Notes: a model not told the origin generated them from the letters alone. A stretch of DNA of 64,000 bases from an uncultured Collinsella sp. (GCA_900545055.1 UQXP01000001.1:1-64000); one strand, 5' to 3'; shown: positions 35,064-46,117, counted from the stretch's first letter. Program-made: numbers and translations.

Positions 35064-37133
35064 ATGTCTTCCCAGATGACGGTTATTATCGCCAGTATCG
35101 TGCTGGTTGTGGCCATCGTGGTCGCGCTGGTCATCATGCGTCGCGGTGATTCCCGTTTTACTTACGATACGCAGCATGGAACGGCCCCGCGCGCCACCGA
35201 GGGCGAGGGCAATACCGCGGCGACCGCCTTTAAGGGCCGCTTCTCCATCCTCACCACGGGTGTGGGGGCGATGTTCGCGGCGCTTGCCGTCAAGCTGTGG
35301 GGCATGCAGATGGTCTCGTCGGACTATTACGAAAAGCAGGCTAATAGTAATCAGACGCGCACCGTTACCACACCCGCTGTGCGCGGCCGCATCCTCGACC
35401 GCAATGGCGTGGCGCTTGTCCAGAACCGTCCCTCACTTGCTGTCGTGGCCTACCGCGACCTTGCCGAGGATGAGGTTCTGGTTCGCCATCTTGCCAACGT
35501 GCTCGGTATGCCCTACGTGGCGGTGCTGCGCAATATTCAGGACAATTCCGAGGGCGCCCAGAGCCTGCATACCATCGCGACGGACGTCCGTCGCTCCACG
35601 GTTGCCTATATCAAGGAGCACGCCGGCGAGTTCCCGGGCGTCAAGATTGCCGAGCGTACCGAGCGCCAGTATCCATATGGCGAGACGGCATGCCATATCT
35701 TGGGATATACCGGCACCATTACCTCCGAGCAGCTCGAGGCCCAGAATAAGAAAACCTCTGGCGATGATGATGCTTCTGCTGGCAAGATTACGTACCAGTC
35801 GGGCGATATCGTGGGCCAGGCGGGTGTTGAGAGCTACTACGAAAACCTGCTGCAGGGTATTCGTGGCGAGCAGACCGTCAAGGTCGATGCCTCGGGCAAT
35901 GTGACCGGTCAGGCCGGCGCCGTGCCCGCCAAGGCCGGCTCCGACATTAAACTCACGCTCGACCTTAAGATCCAACAGGCCTGTGAGATGGCGCTGGCGA
36001 GCGCCATCGAGCTTGCCAAGACCACTGGCTACAGCAATGCCGGCAACGGCGCTGTGGTGTGTCTCGATCCCAACAATGGCGAGATCCTGGGCATGGCGAG
36101 CCAGCCCAAGTTCGATCCTTCCGTCTTTATCGGCGGCGTCTCAAATGACGTGTGGACCGAGCTCAATGATGACAAGGGTTCGCACCCGCTGCTCAACCGC
36201 GCCATTAGCGGACAGTACATGTCGGCCTCGACCATCAAGCCGCTCTCGGCACTGGCCGGTCTTGAGTTTGGAACCTACACTTCAACGCAGACAACTAACT
36301 GCACGGGCTATTGGACGGGCCTGGGCAAGGCTTGGGGCAAGCGCTGCTGGCTGACGTCTGGCCACGGCACCATGACGCTGCAGTCGGGTATCGCCAACTC
36401 GTGCGACCCCGTCTTCTACGACATGGGCAAGGCCTTCTTTTATGACGAGCAACATTCCGAGGGCCTGCAGGAGGTCTTTCGTCGCTGGGGCCTAGGCAAG
36501 ACCTGCGGTATCGATCTGCCGAGTGAGGGCGCGGGCCGTATTCCCGATGCCGAGTGGAAAGAGTCGTACTTTACCGACGCCTCTGCCGAGGACCGCAAGT
36601 GGAATGCCGGCGATATGACCAACATTGCCATCGGCCAGGGCGACATCCTGGTGACGCCTCTGCAGATGGCATGCGCCTACATGGGCCTCGCCAACGGCGG
36701 TAAGCAGTACGTGCCTCACGTGTTTTTGTCTGCCGTGTCGCGCGATGGCGACGGCGATGCCTATAAGTACAACGGCAAAGGCAAGAAGAAGCGCCTGGAG
36801 GCCAAGATCAACAGCGATTCGGATTTGGCTCTTGTTCGCAACGGCATGCACGACGTGATTTACACGGCATCGACGTCCCTGGCGGCTCACTTTGGCACCC
36901 TGACGCCGCAGGTGTACGGCAAGTCGGGCACGGGCGAGAAAAGCGGCGAGGACGAATACGCGTGGTTCTGCGCCTATGCACCGGCCGATGATCCCAAGTA
37001 TGTCATCGCTACTGTCCTGGAGCAGGGCGGCGGTGGTTCGGATACCGCGATGCATGTCGTGCGCGACGTGCTCGGCGTGATTTATGACGAGCCCGATACC
37101 TCTTCGGCCTCGGGCGATTCTTCGGTTCGATAG
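35064..37133 (+). CDS. mrdA: Penicillin-binding protein 2 (elongation transpeptidase)
   Basis: 689 residues. An N-terminal membrane helix comes early (~4-24), and a second hydrophobic stretch lies near 62-80. The dimerisation domain starts RGRILDRNGVALVQNRPS. Transpeptidase motifs are STIKP (Ser389, Lys392), SCD in the SxN position (ANSCDPVFYD) and KSGTG (Lys620). It cross-links new peptidoglycan with RodA during elongation. GGAGG precedes ATG35064. It is co-transcribed with mreBCD and rodA. Confidence 0.94.
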   Translation: MSSQMTVIIASIVLVVAIVVALVIMRRGDSRFTYDTQHGTAPRATEGEGNTAATAFKGRFSILTTGVGAMFAALAVKLWGMQMVSSDYYEKQANSNQTRTVTTPAVRGRILDRNGVALVQNRPSLAVVAYRDLAEDEVLVRHLANVLGMPYVAVLRNIQDNSEGAQSLHTIATDVRRSTVAYIKEHAGEFPGVKIAERTERQYPYGETACHILGYTGTITSEQLEAQNKKTSGDDDASAGKITYQSGDIVGQAGVESYYENLLQGIRGEQTVKVDASGNVTGQAGAVPAKAGSDIKLTLDLKIQQACEMALASAIELAKTTGYSNAGNGAVVCLDPNNGEILGMASQPKFDPSVFIGGVSNDVWTELNDDKGSHPLLNRAISGQYMSASTIKPLSALAGLEFGTYTSTQTTNCTGYWTGLGKAWGKRCWLTSGHGTMTLQSGIANSCDPVFYDMGKAFFYDEQHSEGLQEVFRRWGLGKTCGIDLPSEGAGRIPDAEWKESYFTDASAEDRKWNAGDMTNIAIGQGDILVTPLQMACAYMGLANGGKQYVPHVFLSAVSRDGDGDAYKYNGKGKKKRLEAKINSDSDLALVRNGMHDVIYTASTSLAAHFGTLTPQVYGKSGTGEKSGEDEYAWFCAYAPADDPKYVIATVLEQGGGGSDTAMHVVRDVLGVIYDEPDTSSASGDSSVR

Positions 37134-37142
37134 GAGGTTGCG

Positions 37143-38369
37143 ATGGATTTTTCTCCGGCGGATCTGTTCCGTTCAACCAAGACCGGCTCTCGCAGCAGCC
37201 TGGACCGCGTCAACAAGCAACTTTCGGCCTCGCGCGGTACGTTTCGCCAAAAGGTGCATATCGGTGTGCTGCTGGCTACCGTCGCGCTCGTTGCCTATGG
37301 CGCCATCATTATTTGGTCGGCGTCACAGTTTAAGGCCGACGCCTCATTCTCGCGCCACCTGCTGGGCATTGGCATTGGCGCGGTGCTTGCGGTGCTCGTC
37401 TGGCGTACCGATCTGCGCGGTATTTCCAATTTTTCGACGGCGCTGCTCGTCATTGACCTGATCGTGATCTTCTCGCCCAAGATTCCGGGCCTGTCCTATA
37501 CGGGGGGTCTGGGCATGACGGGCTGGATCAAGATTCCCGGTATCGGCTTGACATTCCAGCCGGTCGAGCTTGCCAAGCTCATCACCATCTTCTTTATCGC
37601 CACGCTTGGCTCGCAGTATAACGGCCGCATCGATACCGTTCGCGACTACGTCAAGCTCTGCGGCATGCTGTCCATCCCGTTTTTGGCCGTCGTTGCCATG
37701 GGCGACCTGGGCTCGGGCCTGGTCGTGCTGGTCTCGGGCGCCATCGTCATCTGCATGAGCGGTGCGCGCCGCGAATGGGTGCTGTCGACCCTGGCCCTTC
37801 TCGTGGGCCTGGTGGCCCTCGTCCTGGCGCTCGATTCGGTCTTTGATTCGTTGCTCGGCCACGATGTGCTCATCAAGCAGTATCAGATGAACCGCCTGAC
37901 GGTCTTTATCGACCCCGATAATGCCGATTCGGACGATGCCTACAACCTGCAACAGTCGCTTATCGCCGTTGGCTCGGGCGGCTTCTTTGGTAAGGGCTTG
38001 GGCCATGCGACGCAGTCGGCCGGCGGCTTTCTGCCTGAGTTCCACACCGACTTCGTCTTCGCCTTCCTGTCCGAGACCTTTGGCTTTTGCGGTTCCTTTT
38101 TGCTCCTGTGCCTCTACGTGCTGCTGATCTTTTCGACGATTCGCGTCGCCTTTAAGTGTGAGTCGCTGTTCTTGCGTCTTTCGTGTGTGGGCATCGTTGG
38201 CATGTGGGCGTTCCAGACCTTCGAAAACATCGGCATGTGCATCGGCATGATGCCGATTACCGGTATTCCGCTACCGTTTATTAGCTTCGGTTCGTCTTCG
38301 ATGATGATTCAGCTGCTGACGGTGGGTATCGTACAATCCATATGGCGGCATCGTTCGGGCGCCGCGTAA
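37143..38369 (+). CDS. rodA: Peptidoglycan polymerase RodA (SEDS family)
   Basis: 408 residues, about ten membrane helices. SEDS-family blocks: FQPVELAKLITIFFIA, the loop AYNLQQSLIAVGSGGFFGKGLGHATQS, LPEFHTDFVFAFLSETFGF with the conserved catalytic-type Asp, and PLPFISFGSSSMM near the end. Polymerises lipid II glycan strands with PBP2. Starts at ATG37143 with AGGAGG upstream, 9 bp after the PBP2 gene. Confidence 0.94.
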   Translation: MDFSPADLFRSTKTGSRSSLDRVNKQLSASRGTFRQKVHIGVLLATVALVAYGAIIIWSASQFKADASFSRHLLGIGIGAVLAVLVWRTDLRGISNFSTALLVIDLIVIFSPKIPGLSYTGGLGMTGWIKIPGIGLTFQPVELAKLITIFFIATLGSQYNGRIDTVRDYVKLCGMLSIPFLAVVAMGDLGSGLVVLVSGAIVICMSGARREWVLSTLALLVGLVALVLALDSVFDSLLGHDVLIKQYQMNRLTVFIDPDNADSDDAYNLQQSLIAVGSGGFFGKGLGHATQSAGGFLPEFHTDFVFAFLSETFGFCGSFLLLCLYVLLIFSTIRVAFKCESLFLRLSCVGIVGMWAFQTFENIGMCIGMMPITGIPLPFISFGSSSMMIQLLTVGIVQSIWRHRSGAA

Positions 38370-38387
38370 CCGCTGGAGGGGTTTGCT

Positions 38388-39317
38388 ATGATAATTCCCG
38401 TAGATAAGCTGACCCGCGCTTTTAAGATGGGCGCGTCCGTTAAGAAGGATTCCGATACGCCGGTGCGCGTCTCGGTCTATCTGGATTCGTCCGCCTCGCG
38501 CTTTCTTGCTGAGACGGTGCGTGACGCCTTTGTGCCGCAGACGACCTCGGGCATTGTGCGCGTCGAGCGTCTGGGGGAGGAGCGAATTGCTCCAAAGACC
38601 GATACCGATGTGGTGCTGGTGCTCTCGTGCGGCTCCGACCGCTTGGAGAGTGCCGTGCAGGAGCTCGTGATCGCTGGCGCGCCCGTGTGCGTGCTTGCCG
38701 AGTCTGCTGTGGAGGTGCCGTTTATCGAGGAGTCCACGCCCATGCTCGGCGTGGTGGCGGCAACCGATAAGACGTATCTGCTCGAGACGCTTGCCCGCTG
38801 GATTCTCGATCGCACCGAAAAGGAAACGGCTTTTGCGGCGAACTTTGCCTTCATGCGCATCGCGGCGGCCAATCGTATCATCACCTCGTGCGCGCTCACC
38901 AATATGGCGACCGGTGCGCTGGTGTTTTTGCCGGGCGCCGATTATCCCGTTATGGCGCTGGCTCAGGTGGGCATGCTCTTTGAGCTCGCTGCCGTCTTTG
39001 GACGCGGCATTAAGCCTGAGCGCGGCTACGAGGTCGCGGGCGTGCTTGCCGGCGGTCTTGTGATCCGCGCGGTCACCCGTGCGCTCGTCAAGCAGACGCC
39101 GCATATTGGGTTTGCCGTCAAGGCGCTCACTGCTGCCGCGGGCACCTATGGCATGGGCCGTGCGCTCGTTTCGCTCTACGAGCGCGATGTCGACTACAGC
39201 CGTGCCAACGAGGTAGTCACTGCCACGTTCTCCCGCGTTCGCGATCTGGTGACCACGGTCGCGGGCGCTACCCGTCCTATGGCGTCCTACCAAGACGCAT
39301 CCGATCTCGCTGCTTAG
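38388..39317 (+). CDS. DUF697-like protein of unknown function
   Basis: 309 residues. The N-terminal ~140 residues are alpha/beta, without a P-loop. Residues ~160-290 contain IITSCALTNMATGALVFLPGADYPVMALAQVGMLFELAAVFGRG, which resembles the DUF697 domain found attached to some GTPases and in YcjF. Hydrophobic segments there could associate with the membrane. Start at ATG38388 with GGAGGGG upstream. It lies between rodA and a radical-SAM gene with small gaps, so it is probably in the same transcript as the elongasome genes. Confidence 0.72.
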   Translation: MIIPVDKLTRAFKMGASVKKDSDTPVRVSVYLDSSASRFLAETVRDAFVPQTTSGIVRVERLGEERIAPKTDTDVVLVLSCGSDRLESAVQELVIAGAPVCVLAESAVEVPFIEESTPMLGVVAATDKTYLLETLARWILDRTEKETAFAANFAFMRIAAANRIITSCALTNMATGALVFLPGADYPVMALAQVGMLFELAAVFGRGIKPERGYEVAGVLAGGLVIRAVTRALVKQTPHIGFAVKALTAAAGTYGMGRALVSLYERDVDYSRANEVVTATFSRVRDLVTTVAGATRPMASYQDASDLAA

Positions 39318-39327
39318 GGGTTTTCCG

Positions 39328-41205
39328 TTGCGCGTTCCGTATCAAGACTGCTTTCATTTAATTGAGCCGCTGCTCGCCAAGGTCGAAAAGCCGAGCCGCT
39401 ATATCGATCACGAGTGGGGCACGCTTTCCAAGGCCGATGCCGACTACCGTTGCTGCCTGATCTACCCGGATGTGTACGAGGTCGGTCTGCCCAACCAGGG
39501 CATCGCCATCCTTTACAACATCCTTAACCAGGCCGAGGGCATCTCCTGCGAGCGTGGCTATGTGCCGTGGCCCGATATGGGTGACGCCATGCGCGAGGCG
39601 GGTATTCCCCTGCTGTCGCTCGAAGGCGCTGCCCCCGTCGCTTCGTTTGATATCGTCGGCCTGCATGTGCCGCACGAGATGGCGGTGACGAACTTCCTCG
39701 AGGCTCTCGACCTCGCTGGCATTCCGCTGTTGGCGGCCGACCGAGGCGAAGACGACCCCATCATCATCGCCGGCGGTCCCTCGGTGTACAACCCCGAGCC
39801 GTACGCGGCCTTCTTCGATGCCATCCTCATCGGCGAGGGCGAGGAATCGCTGCTCGAGACCTGCCAGCTGCATCGCCGCCTGCGTGACGAAGGAGTCCCG
39901 CGCGCGCAGATTGTTGAGCAGCTTGCATCCATTGCCGGCAACTACGTGCCGTCGCTCTATGAGGTTCGTCACGATGAGCCCTGCTCGCCGCATGGCTACA
40001 CCGTGCCGCGTGAGGGCAAGGATGCTCCGGTCGTGGTCTACAAGCGCGTCGTCGAGGATTTCGGCGCCACGAATCCGCTGTCGCAGTCGTGCGTGCCCTA
40101 TGCGCAGCTGGTCCACGACCGCCTGTCTGTCGAGATCCTGCGTGGCTGCGCTCGCGGCTGTCGTTTTTGCCAGGCCGGCATGACGTATCGCCCGGTGCGC
40201 GAGCGCTCGGCCGACCAGATCGTCTCGTCGGTGATTCAGGGTCTGGAAAAGACCGGCTATGACGAGGTGTCGCTGACCTCGCTCTCCACGACCGACCACT
40301 CCTGCATTCGTGACGTGCTCGGCAGGCTCAACCGTCGCCTGGAGGATACGGGTATTCGCGTGTCTATTCCGTCGCAGCGCCTGGATTCGTTTGGCGTGGA
40401 TATGGCCGAGTCGGTTGCCGGCGAAAAGAAGGGCGGCCTGACGTTCGCGCCCGAGGCCGGCAGCCAGCGCATGCGCGACATCATTAACAAGAACGTGACC
40501 GAGGAGGACCTGGACCGTGCGGCCAAGGCGGCCTTCGAGGCCGGCTGGAACCGCATGAAGCTCTACTTTATGATGGGCCTTCCCGGCGAGCGCGACGAGG
40601 ACATCGTGGCCATCGCCAATCTGGCCGATCACGTGCTGGAGCTCGGTCGTTCCGTGGTGCCCAAGGCTCGTCGCGGCTCGATCTCGGTGTCCATTTCGGT
40701 TTCGGTGTTTATCCCCAAGGCTGCCACGCCGTTCCAGTGGTGCCCGCAGCTCGACTACGACGACGTCAAGCGTCGCCAGAAGCTGCTTATCACGAGCGTT
40801 CGCAACCGTGCCGTCCGCGTGCATTACCACGATGCCGAGACCTCGCTCATCGAGGCCGCGCTCTCCCGCGCCGGTCGTGACATGACGCCCGTCATCATCG
40901 ATGCTTGGCGCTTGGGGTCTCGCTTTGACGCCTGGGTAGAGCATTTCTCGCTCGATAACTGGAAGGAGGCTGCTGCCAAAAACGGCATCGACCTCAATGA
41001 GCTTGTGCACCTGCCCTATGAGTTGGACTGGCGTCTGCCGTGGGAGCATGTGAGCCCCGGCTGCACGCGCGGCTTCCTCGAGCGCGAGTACCGTCGCTCG
41101 CTCGAGGGTGTCACGACTCCCGACTGCACTCGCACGTCGTGCACCGGCTGCGGAATCTGCCCCACGCTCCACGCCAAGAATGTATTGATGGGTGATCGCG
41201 CATGA
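39328..41205 (+). CDS. B12-binding-type radical SAM protein (TIGR03960 family)
   Basis: 625 residues. The N-terminal half resembles a cobalamin-binding fold (IYPDVYEVGLPNQGIAILYNILN), followed by a radical-SAM core with the cluster motif CARGCRFC (Cys274, Cys278, Cys281). The C-terminus has CTRTSCTGCGIC, a second Cys cluster that could hold another FeS centre. TTG39328 is the start (GGGG upstream). The family is widespread, normally next to a TIGR03936 gene, and its reaction is not established to my knowledge. Here it overlaps that partner by 4 bp. Confidence 0.9.
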   Translation: MRVPYQDCFHLIEPLLAKVEKPSRYIDHEWGTLSKADADYRCCLIYPDVYEVGLPNQGIAILYNILNQAEGISCERGYVPWPDMGDAMREAGIPLLSLEGAAPVASFDIVGLHVPHEMAVTNFLEALDLAGIPLLAADRGEDDPIIIAGGPSVYNPEPYAAFFDAILIGEGEESLLETCQLHRRLRDEGVPRAQIVEQLASIAGNYVPSLYEVRHDEPCSPHGYTVPREGKDAPVVVYKRVVEDFGATNPLSQSCVPYAQLVHDRLSVEILRGCARGCRFCQAGMTYRPVRERSADQIVSSVIQGLEKTGYDEVSLTSLSTTDHSCIRDVLGRLNRRLEDTGIRVSIPSQRLDSFGVDMAESVAGEKKGGLTFAPEAGSQRMRDIINKNVTEEDLDRAAKAAFEAGWNRMKLYFMMGLPGERDEDIVAIANLADHVLELGRSVVPKARRGSISVSISVSVFIPKAATPFQWCPQLDYDDVKRRQKLLITSVRNRAVRVHYHDAETSLIEAALSRAGRDMTPVIIDAWRLGSRFDAWVEHFSLDNWKEAAAKNGIDLNELVHLPYELDWRLPWEHVSPGCTRGFLEREYRRSLEGVTTPDCTRTSCTGCGICPTLHAKNVLMGDRA

Positions 41206-42014
41206 GTGAGCGCCTGACCGACAACCCCACGCTCTTTAGACTTCGTGTTCGCTATGGCAAGCGCGATCGCCTTAAGTACCTGGGCCATCTCGAAGTAATC
41301 CATACCATTGAGCGCATCGTGCGCCGTGCGGGACTTCCCTATGCCGTCACGCAGGGCTTTTCTCCGCACATGCGAGTGGGCTTCTCTTCTGCGCTACCGG
41401 TGGGTACGTCGTCGATCTGCGAGTGGTATGACCTGTTTATGACCGAGTTCGTGGCGCTCGACGAGGCGTTTGGGCGCCTGGCTGCGGCGTCTCCGGCCGA
41501 TCTGGCGCCCATCGAGGCGGCGTACATCGACGTGCGCACGCCGGCGTTGACGGCGCAACTCACGCGTCTGTCGTATCGCATCGACCTGCACTTGGATCCT
41601 GAGGCGCCCGTAAGCGCCGACGAGGTGCGTCGTGCGATCGACACTCTGCGCGCGGTCCATGGCATCGACTACGCGCGCGGCAAAAAGAGCAAGCGCTTGG
41701 ATTTGGATCACACGCTCGTGGGCTATGAGCTCACGGCGGGGGAGCGCCCGGACCATTTGGTGCTCATGCTCGACACCCATGCCGACAACGAGGGCTCCAT
41801 GCGTCCGGAAATTTTGCTTTCTGCTGCTGATGTTTTGTTGCAGGGCTTGACCCCGGGCGTGGATGCACCTATTGTTTCCACCGGTATGCAAGACCTCGTG
41901 ACCATCTGCTCCTACGATGTCGAGCGTCAGAATCAAGCATGCGAGGACGACGAGGGCCGACTCGTCAGCCCCATACCTGTGCGAACTTGTGGATTTGCTC
42001 CACATACTCGTTGA
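41202..42014 (+). CDS. TIGR03936 / DUF2344 radical-SAM-associated protein
   Basis: 270 residues, ATG41202 overlapping the previous stop (ATGA). The N-terminal domain has RVRYGKRDRLKYLGHLEVIHTIERIVRRAGLPYAVTQGFSPHMRVGFSSALPVG, diagnostic for DUF2344. It is the constant partner of TIGR03960 proteins and is usually found just upstream of rplU, as here. Function unknown; the location suggests RNA or ribosome modification. Confidence 0.9.
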   Translation: MSERLTDNPTLFRLRVRYGKRDRLKYLGHLEVIHTIERIVRRAGLPYAVTQGFSPHMRVGFSSALPVGTSSICEWYDLFMTEFVALDEAFGRLAAASPADLAPIEAAYIDVRTPALTAQLTRLSYRIDLHLDPEAPVSADEVRRAIDTLRAVHGIDYARGKKSKRLDLDHTLVGYELTAGERPDHLVLMLDTHADNEGSMRPEILLSAADVLLQGLTPGVDAPIVSTGMQDLVTICSYDVERQNQACEDDEGRLVSPIPVRTCGFAPHTR

Positions 42015-42039
42015 CGGGGGTATTTTCGCCTGCTACTAT
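42011..42039 (+). promoter_or_regulatory. Promoter of rplU-rpmA
   Basis: TTGACG (42011-42016), 17-bp spacer, TACTAT (42034-42039). It overlaps the last codons of the upstream gene and gives a short leader before ATG42082. Confidence 0.75.
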
Positions 42040-42081
42040 ATTCGGCTGTTGCACTAACTGATGCATGAAGGGCAAGTAAAC

Positions 42082-42456
42082 ATGTACGCAATCGTTAACA
42101 CGGGCGGCAAGCAGTACAAGGTCGCCACCGACGATGTCATCACCGTCGAGAAGATTGAGGGCAATGAGGGCGACAAGGTCACCCTGCCGGTCATCTTCCT
42201 CAACGATGGTAAGAAGATCGTCACCGATCCCGACAAGCTGGCCAAGGCCAAGGTTACCGCTCAGATCGTTGAGCAGTTCAAGGGCGAGAAGCAGCTGGTC
42301 TTCAAGTTCCACAAGCGTAAGCGCTATCGTCGTCTGAAGGGTCACCGTCAGCAGCTCACCAAGCTGAAGATCGTGAAGGTCCAGGCTACGTCCCGCGCCA
42401 AGAAGGCTGTCAAGGCAGAGGCCGAGGCTGTTGCCGAGGCTCCCGTCGCCGAGTAG
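42082..42456 (+). CDS. rplU: 50S ribosomal protein L21
   Basis: 124 residues from ATG42082 (GAAGGG upstream), starting MYAIVNTGGKQYKV as in all L21. The RNA-binding FKFHKRKRYRRLKGHRQQLTKLKI is near the end. An Ala/Glu/Val-rich tail of about 20 residues extends beyond the usual length. rpmA follows after 33 bp. Confidence 0.97.
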   Translation: MYAIVNTGGKQYKVATDDVITVEKIEGNEGDKVTLPVIFLNDGKKIVTDPDKLAKAKVTAQIVEQFKGEKQLVFKFHKRKRYRRLKGHRQQLTKLKIVKVQATSRAKKAVKAEAEAVAEAPVAE

Positions 42457-42489
42457 ATTACACTCGTAACGAAAGAGTAGGTATACACA

Positions 42490-42747
42490 ATGGCACACAA
42501 AAAAGGACTCGGTTCCTCCCGTAATGGCCGTGACTCCCGCGGTCAGCGCCTTGGCACGAAGCGCTATGCCGGCCAGACGGTAACCACGGGCACGATTCTC
42601 GTCCGTCAGCACGGCACTCACATCCACCCGGGTGAAAACGTTGGCCGTGGCAAGGACGACACGCTGTTCGCGCTGGTCGACGGTACCGTTGAGTTCCACA
42701 AGGGTATCAAGCACAGGGTCAGCGTACGCCCGCTCGCGAACGCGTAA
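42490..42747 (+). CDS. rpmA: 50S ribosomal protein L27
   Basis: 85 residues, [26 protein letters not shown], with no cleavable N-terminal extension like that of Firmicutes L27. The N-terminus reaches the peptidyl-transferase centre. Pairs with rplU. Confidence 0.97.
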   Translation: MAHKKGLGSSRNGRDSRGQRLGTKRYAGQTVTTGTILVRQHGTHIHPGENVGRGKDDTLFALVDGTVEFHKGIKHRVSVRPLANA

Positions 42748-42772
42748 TTCACCCTTCATAGAGCACATATGT

Positions 42773-42815
42773 GGGAGGCACTTGAGTTTTAGGATTCAAG
42801 GGTCTCCCTCTTTTT
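42773..42815 (+). terminator. Terminator after rpmA
   Basis: GGGAG and CTTGA (42773-42785) pair with TCAAG and CTCCC (42796-42808), separated by a 3x3 internal loop, followed by TCTTTTTG. obgE begins 17 bp later, so partial readthrough is likely. Confidence 0.7.
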
Positions 42816-42819
42816 GTAG

Positions 42820-44298
<1,479 letters not shown>

Positions 44299-44301
44299 GC
44301 C

Positions 44302-44979
44302 ATGTCGCTGCGCGGTGGAATCGGTTTGCCCGAGCTGCCTATAAAAGAGGGCAAGGAGTTTCGGCTTGGCATTATGGGCGGCACATTCGATCCGATTCAT
44401 TACGGGCACCTGGTGACTGCCGAACAGGCGCGCGAGTCGCTCGACTTGGACGCTGTGCTCTTTATGCCGGCCGGCTCTCCTGCCTTTAAACTCGACAAAC
44501 CGGTGACGCCTGCTGAGGACCGTTATGCCATGACGGTCCTCGCCACCGCCGCGAACCCGGCCTTTTTGGCAAGCCGGTTCGAGATTGACCGTCCGGGCGT
44601 AACCTATACGGCCGATACGCTTCATGCCCTTCGCGACTTTTACCCGCCGCAGGTAAAGCTCTACTTTATTACGGGCGCCGATGCGATTATCGATATTGTG
44701 ACCTGGCATGATGCCGAACGAATCGCTGAGCTTGCTACCTTTATTGCGGCGACGCGACCGGGCTTTGATATCGATACGGCGCGTGCCCGAATCAAAGAGT
44801 CGGGGCTGCCGTTCGACGTGCGCTATATTCAGATTCCGGCGCTGGCGATCAGCTCGACGAACATTCGTAAGCGAGTTGCCCGCGGCATGAGCGTGCGCTA
44901 TCTTACGAGCGAGTCCGTGCTCGGCTACATTCGCAAGCGCAGTTTGTATGTCGATCTGGGTCAAGAAGATTTTGAGTGA
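44302..44979 (+). CDS. nadD: Nicotinate-nucleotide adenylyltransferase
   Basis: 225 residues. Makes deamido-NAD from nicotinate mononucleotide and ATP. GIMGGTFDPIHYGHL holds the HxGH motif, and ISSTNIRKRVA is the ISxTxxR motif. Starts at ATG44302; the first ~20 residues before the core are extra. Order obg-nadD-yqeK-rsfS is the common bacterial one. Confidence 0.95.
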   Translation: MSLRGGIGLPELPIKEGKEFRLGIMGGTFDPIHYGHLVTAEQARESLDLDAVLFMPAGSPAFKLDKPVTPAEDRYAMTVLATAANPAFLASRFEIDRPGVTYTADTLHALRDFYPPQVKLYFITGADAIIDIVTWHDAERIAELATFIAATRPGFDIDTARARIKESGLPFDVRYIQIPALAISSTNIRKRVARGMSVRYLTSESVLGYIRKRSLYVDLGQEDFE

Positions 44980-44990
44980 TGGGGGCTACG

Positions 44991-45599
44991 TTGTCGGTAG
45001 AGGATCAGTTTGAGGGCGATGAGCGCGCGCTGCTCAAGCGCATTCAAGAGCTGCTCGATGTTCGCATGAAAGATAAGCGCAAGCGCTATGTGCATTCGCT
45101 GGGTGTTGCCGAGACCGCACTTCATCTGGCCGAGGTCTACGGCGTTGACCGCTTTGATGCCGCTGCCGCCGGCTTAATTCACGACTGGGACAAGGTGCTT
45201 TCCGATGACGAGCTCGTGGCCCGCGCGCTTCACTATGGCATCAAGGTTGCCGGCTCTCCTTCCGCCGCGACGCCGCTTTTGCATGGCCCTGTTGCCGCCT
45301 ATGAGCTTCCGCAGCTTTTTCCCGAGCTGTCACCGGCCGTTTTCCAGGCTGTCGACCGTCACACCGTGGGTGCCTGCGACATGACGCCGCTCGATATGGT
45401 GGTCTTTGTGGCAGATGCCATCGAGCCCAACCGCCACGGCGACTATGCCCATGCGCTGCGCAAGATGGTGGGGAAGTCCTCGCTCGACGAGTTGTTCTTC
45501 TCCTGTTTTGCGCAGGGTCTGGTCTATGTGATCCAGTCCGGGCGCTATCTTTATCCCACGGCTATTACGATTTACAACCATTACGCCCAGCTGCGCTAG
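44991..45599 (+). CDS. yqeK: HD-domain nucleotide phosphohydrolase YqeK
   Basis: 202 residues from TTG44991, chosen because GGGGG lies 5 bp upstream; ATG44979, overlapping the nadD stop, is the alternative. HSLGVAETALHLAEVYG and the HD pair in GLIHDWDKVLS, then HTVGACDMTPLDMVVFVADAIEPNR, match the YqeK family, which cleaves symmetric Ap4A. The HD pair and downstream residues bind the metals. Confidence 0.9.
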   Translation: MSVEDQFEGDERALLKRIQELLDVRMKDKRKRYVHSLGVAETALHLAEVYGVDRFDAAAAGLIHDWDKVLSDDELVARALHYGIKVAGSPSAATPLLHGPVAAYELPQLFPELSPAVFQAVDRHTVGACDMTPLDMVVFVADAIEPNRHGDYAHALRKMVGKSSLDELFFSCFAQGLVYVIQSGRYLYPTAITIYNHYAQLR

Positions 45600-45627
45600 C
45601 TCGGGTGTGTCTAGAAAGAGGTATTCC

Positions 45628-46083
45628 ATGGCCGACGAGACCATGACTGACGAGCAGATTCTTGAAGGTGTGGAGCACAAGAGTTTCGTTGCCACGTCCG
45701 ACCGCACCGCCGCCTCGCTGTCCGCGAGCGGTGTCGCCGCCGAGGATGTCGCCCGCGCCGCCGCGCAGGCCGCCTACGACAAGAAGGGCGAGGACGTGCA
45801 GGTGCTCGACCTGACCGAGCTTTCCGACGTGTGCGACTACTTTGTGCTTGCCACCGGTACCAACAACCGCCAGGTTGATTCGATTGTCGACGAGATCGAG
45901 GAGAAGGTCGCCGAGGCTTGCGGCGAGCATCCGTTCTCCATCGAGGGCCGCGAGCAGAAGACCTGGATGCTCATGGACTATGGCTCGGTCGTCGTCCACG
46001 TCTTCACTCCCGAAGCCCGCGACTTCTACCGCCTAGAAAAGCTCTGGGGTGACGCCCCCCAGCTCCCCCTCAACCTCCTCTAG
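45628..46083 (+). CDS. rsfS: Ribosomal silencing factor RsfS
   Basis: 151 residues from ATG45628 (GAAAGAGG upstream). The DUF143/Iojap core DVCDYFVLATGTNNRQVDSIVDEIEEKV and WMLMDYGSVVVHVFTPEARDFYRLEKLWGDA is intact. An N-terminal extension of ~50 residues, Ala-rich, precedes it. Blocks subunit joining by binding L14 during starvation. Confidence 0.95.
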   Translation: MADETMTDEQILEGVEHKSFVATSDRTAASLSASGVAAEDVARAAAQAAYDKKGEDVQVLDLTELSDVCDYFVLATGTNNRQVDSIVDEIEEKVAEACGEHPFSIEGREQKTWMLMDYGSVVVHVFTPEARDFYRLEKLWGDAPQLPLNLL

Positions 46084-46117
46084 TAGTTCATTTGATACGG
46101 GGCTTTTAGCTAGCCTC
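46084..46117. repeat. Short intergenic repeat, copy 1
   Basis: The block after the rsfS stop shares ATTTG, ACGGGGC and TTTTAGCTA in the same order with the sequence after the PPDK-regulator gene (54135-54165). Both begin right at a stop codon. Probably a dispersed intergenic element. Confidence 0.5.

Noticed and set aside
38271..39293. 340-residue minus-strand frame opposite the DUF697-like gene
   Set aside because: Composition is that of a shadow frame. The plus-strand gene has a ribosome site, operon spacing and a recognisable domain.
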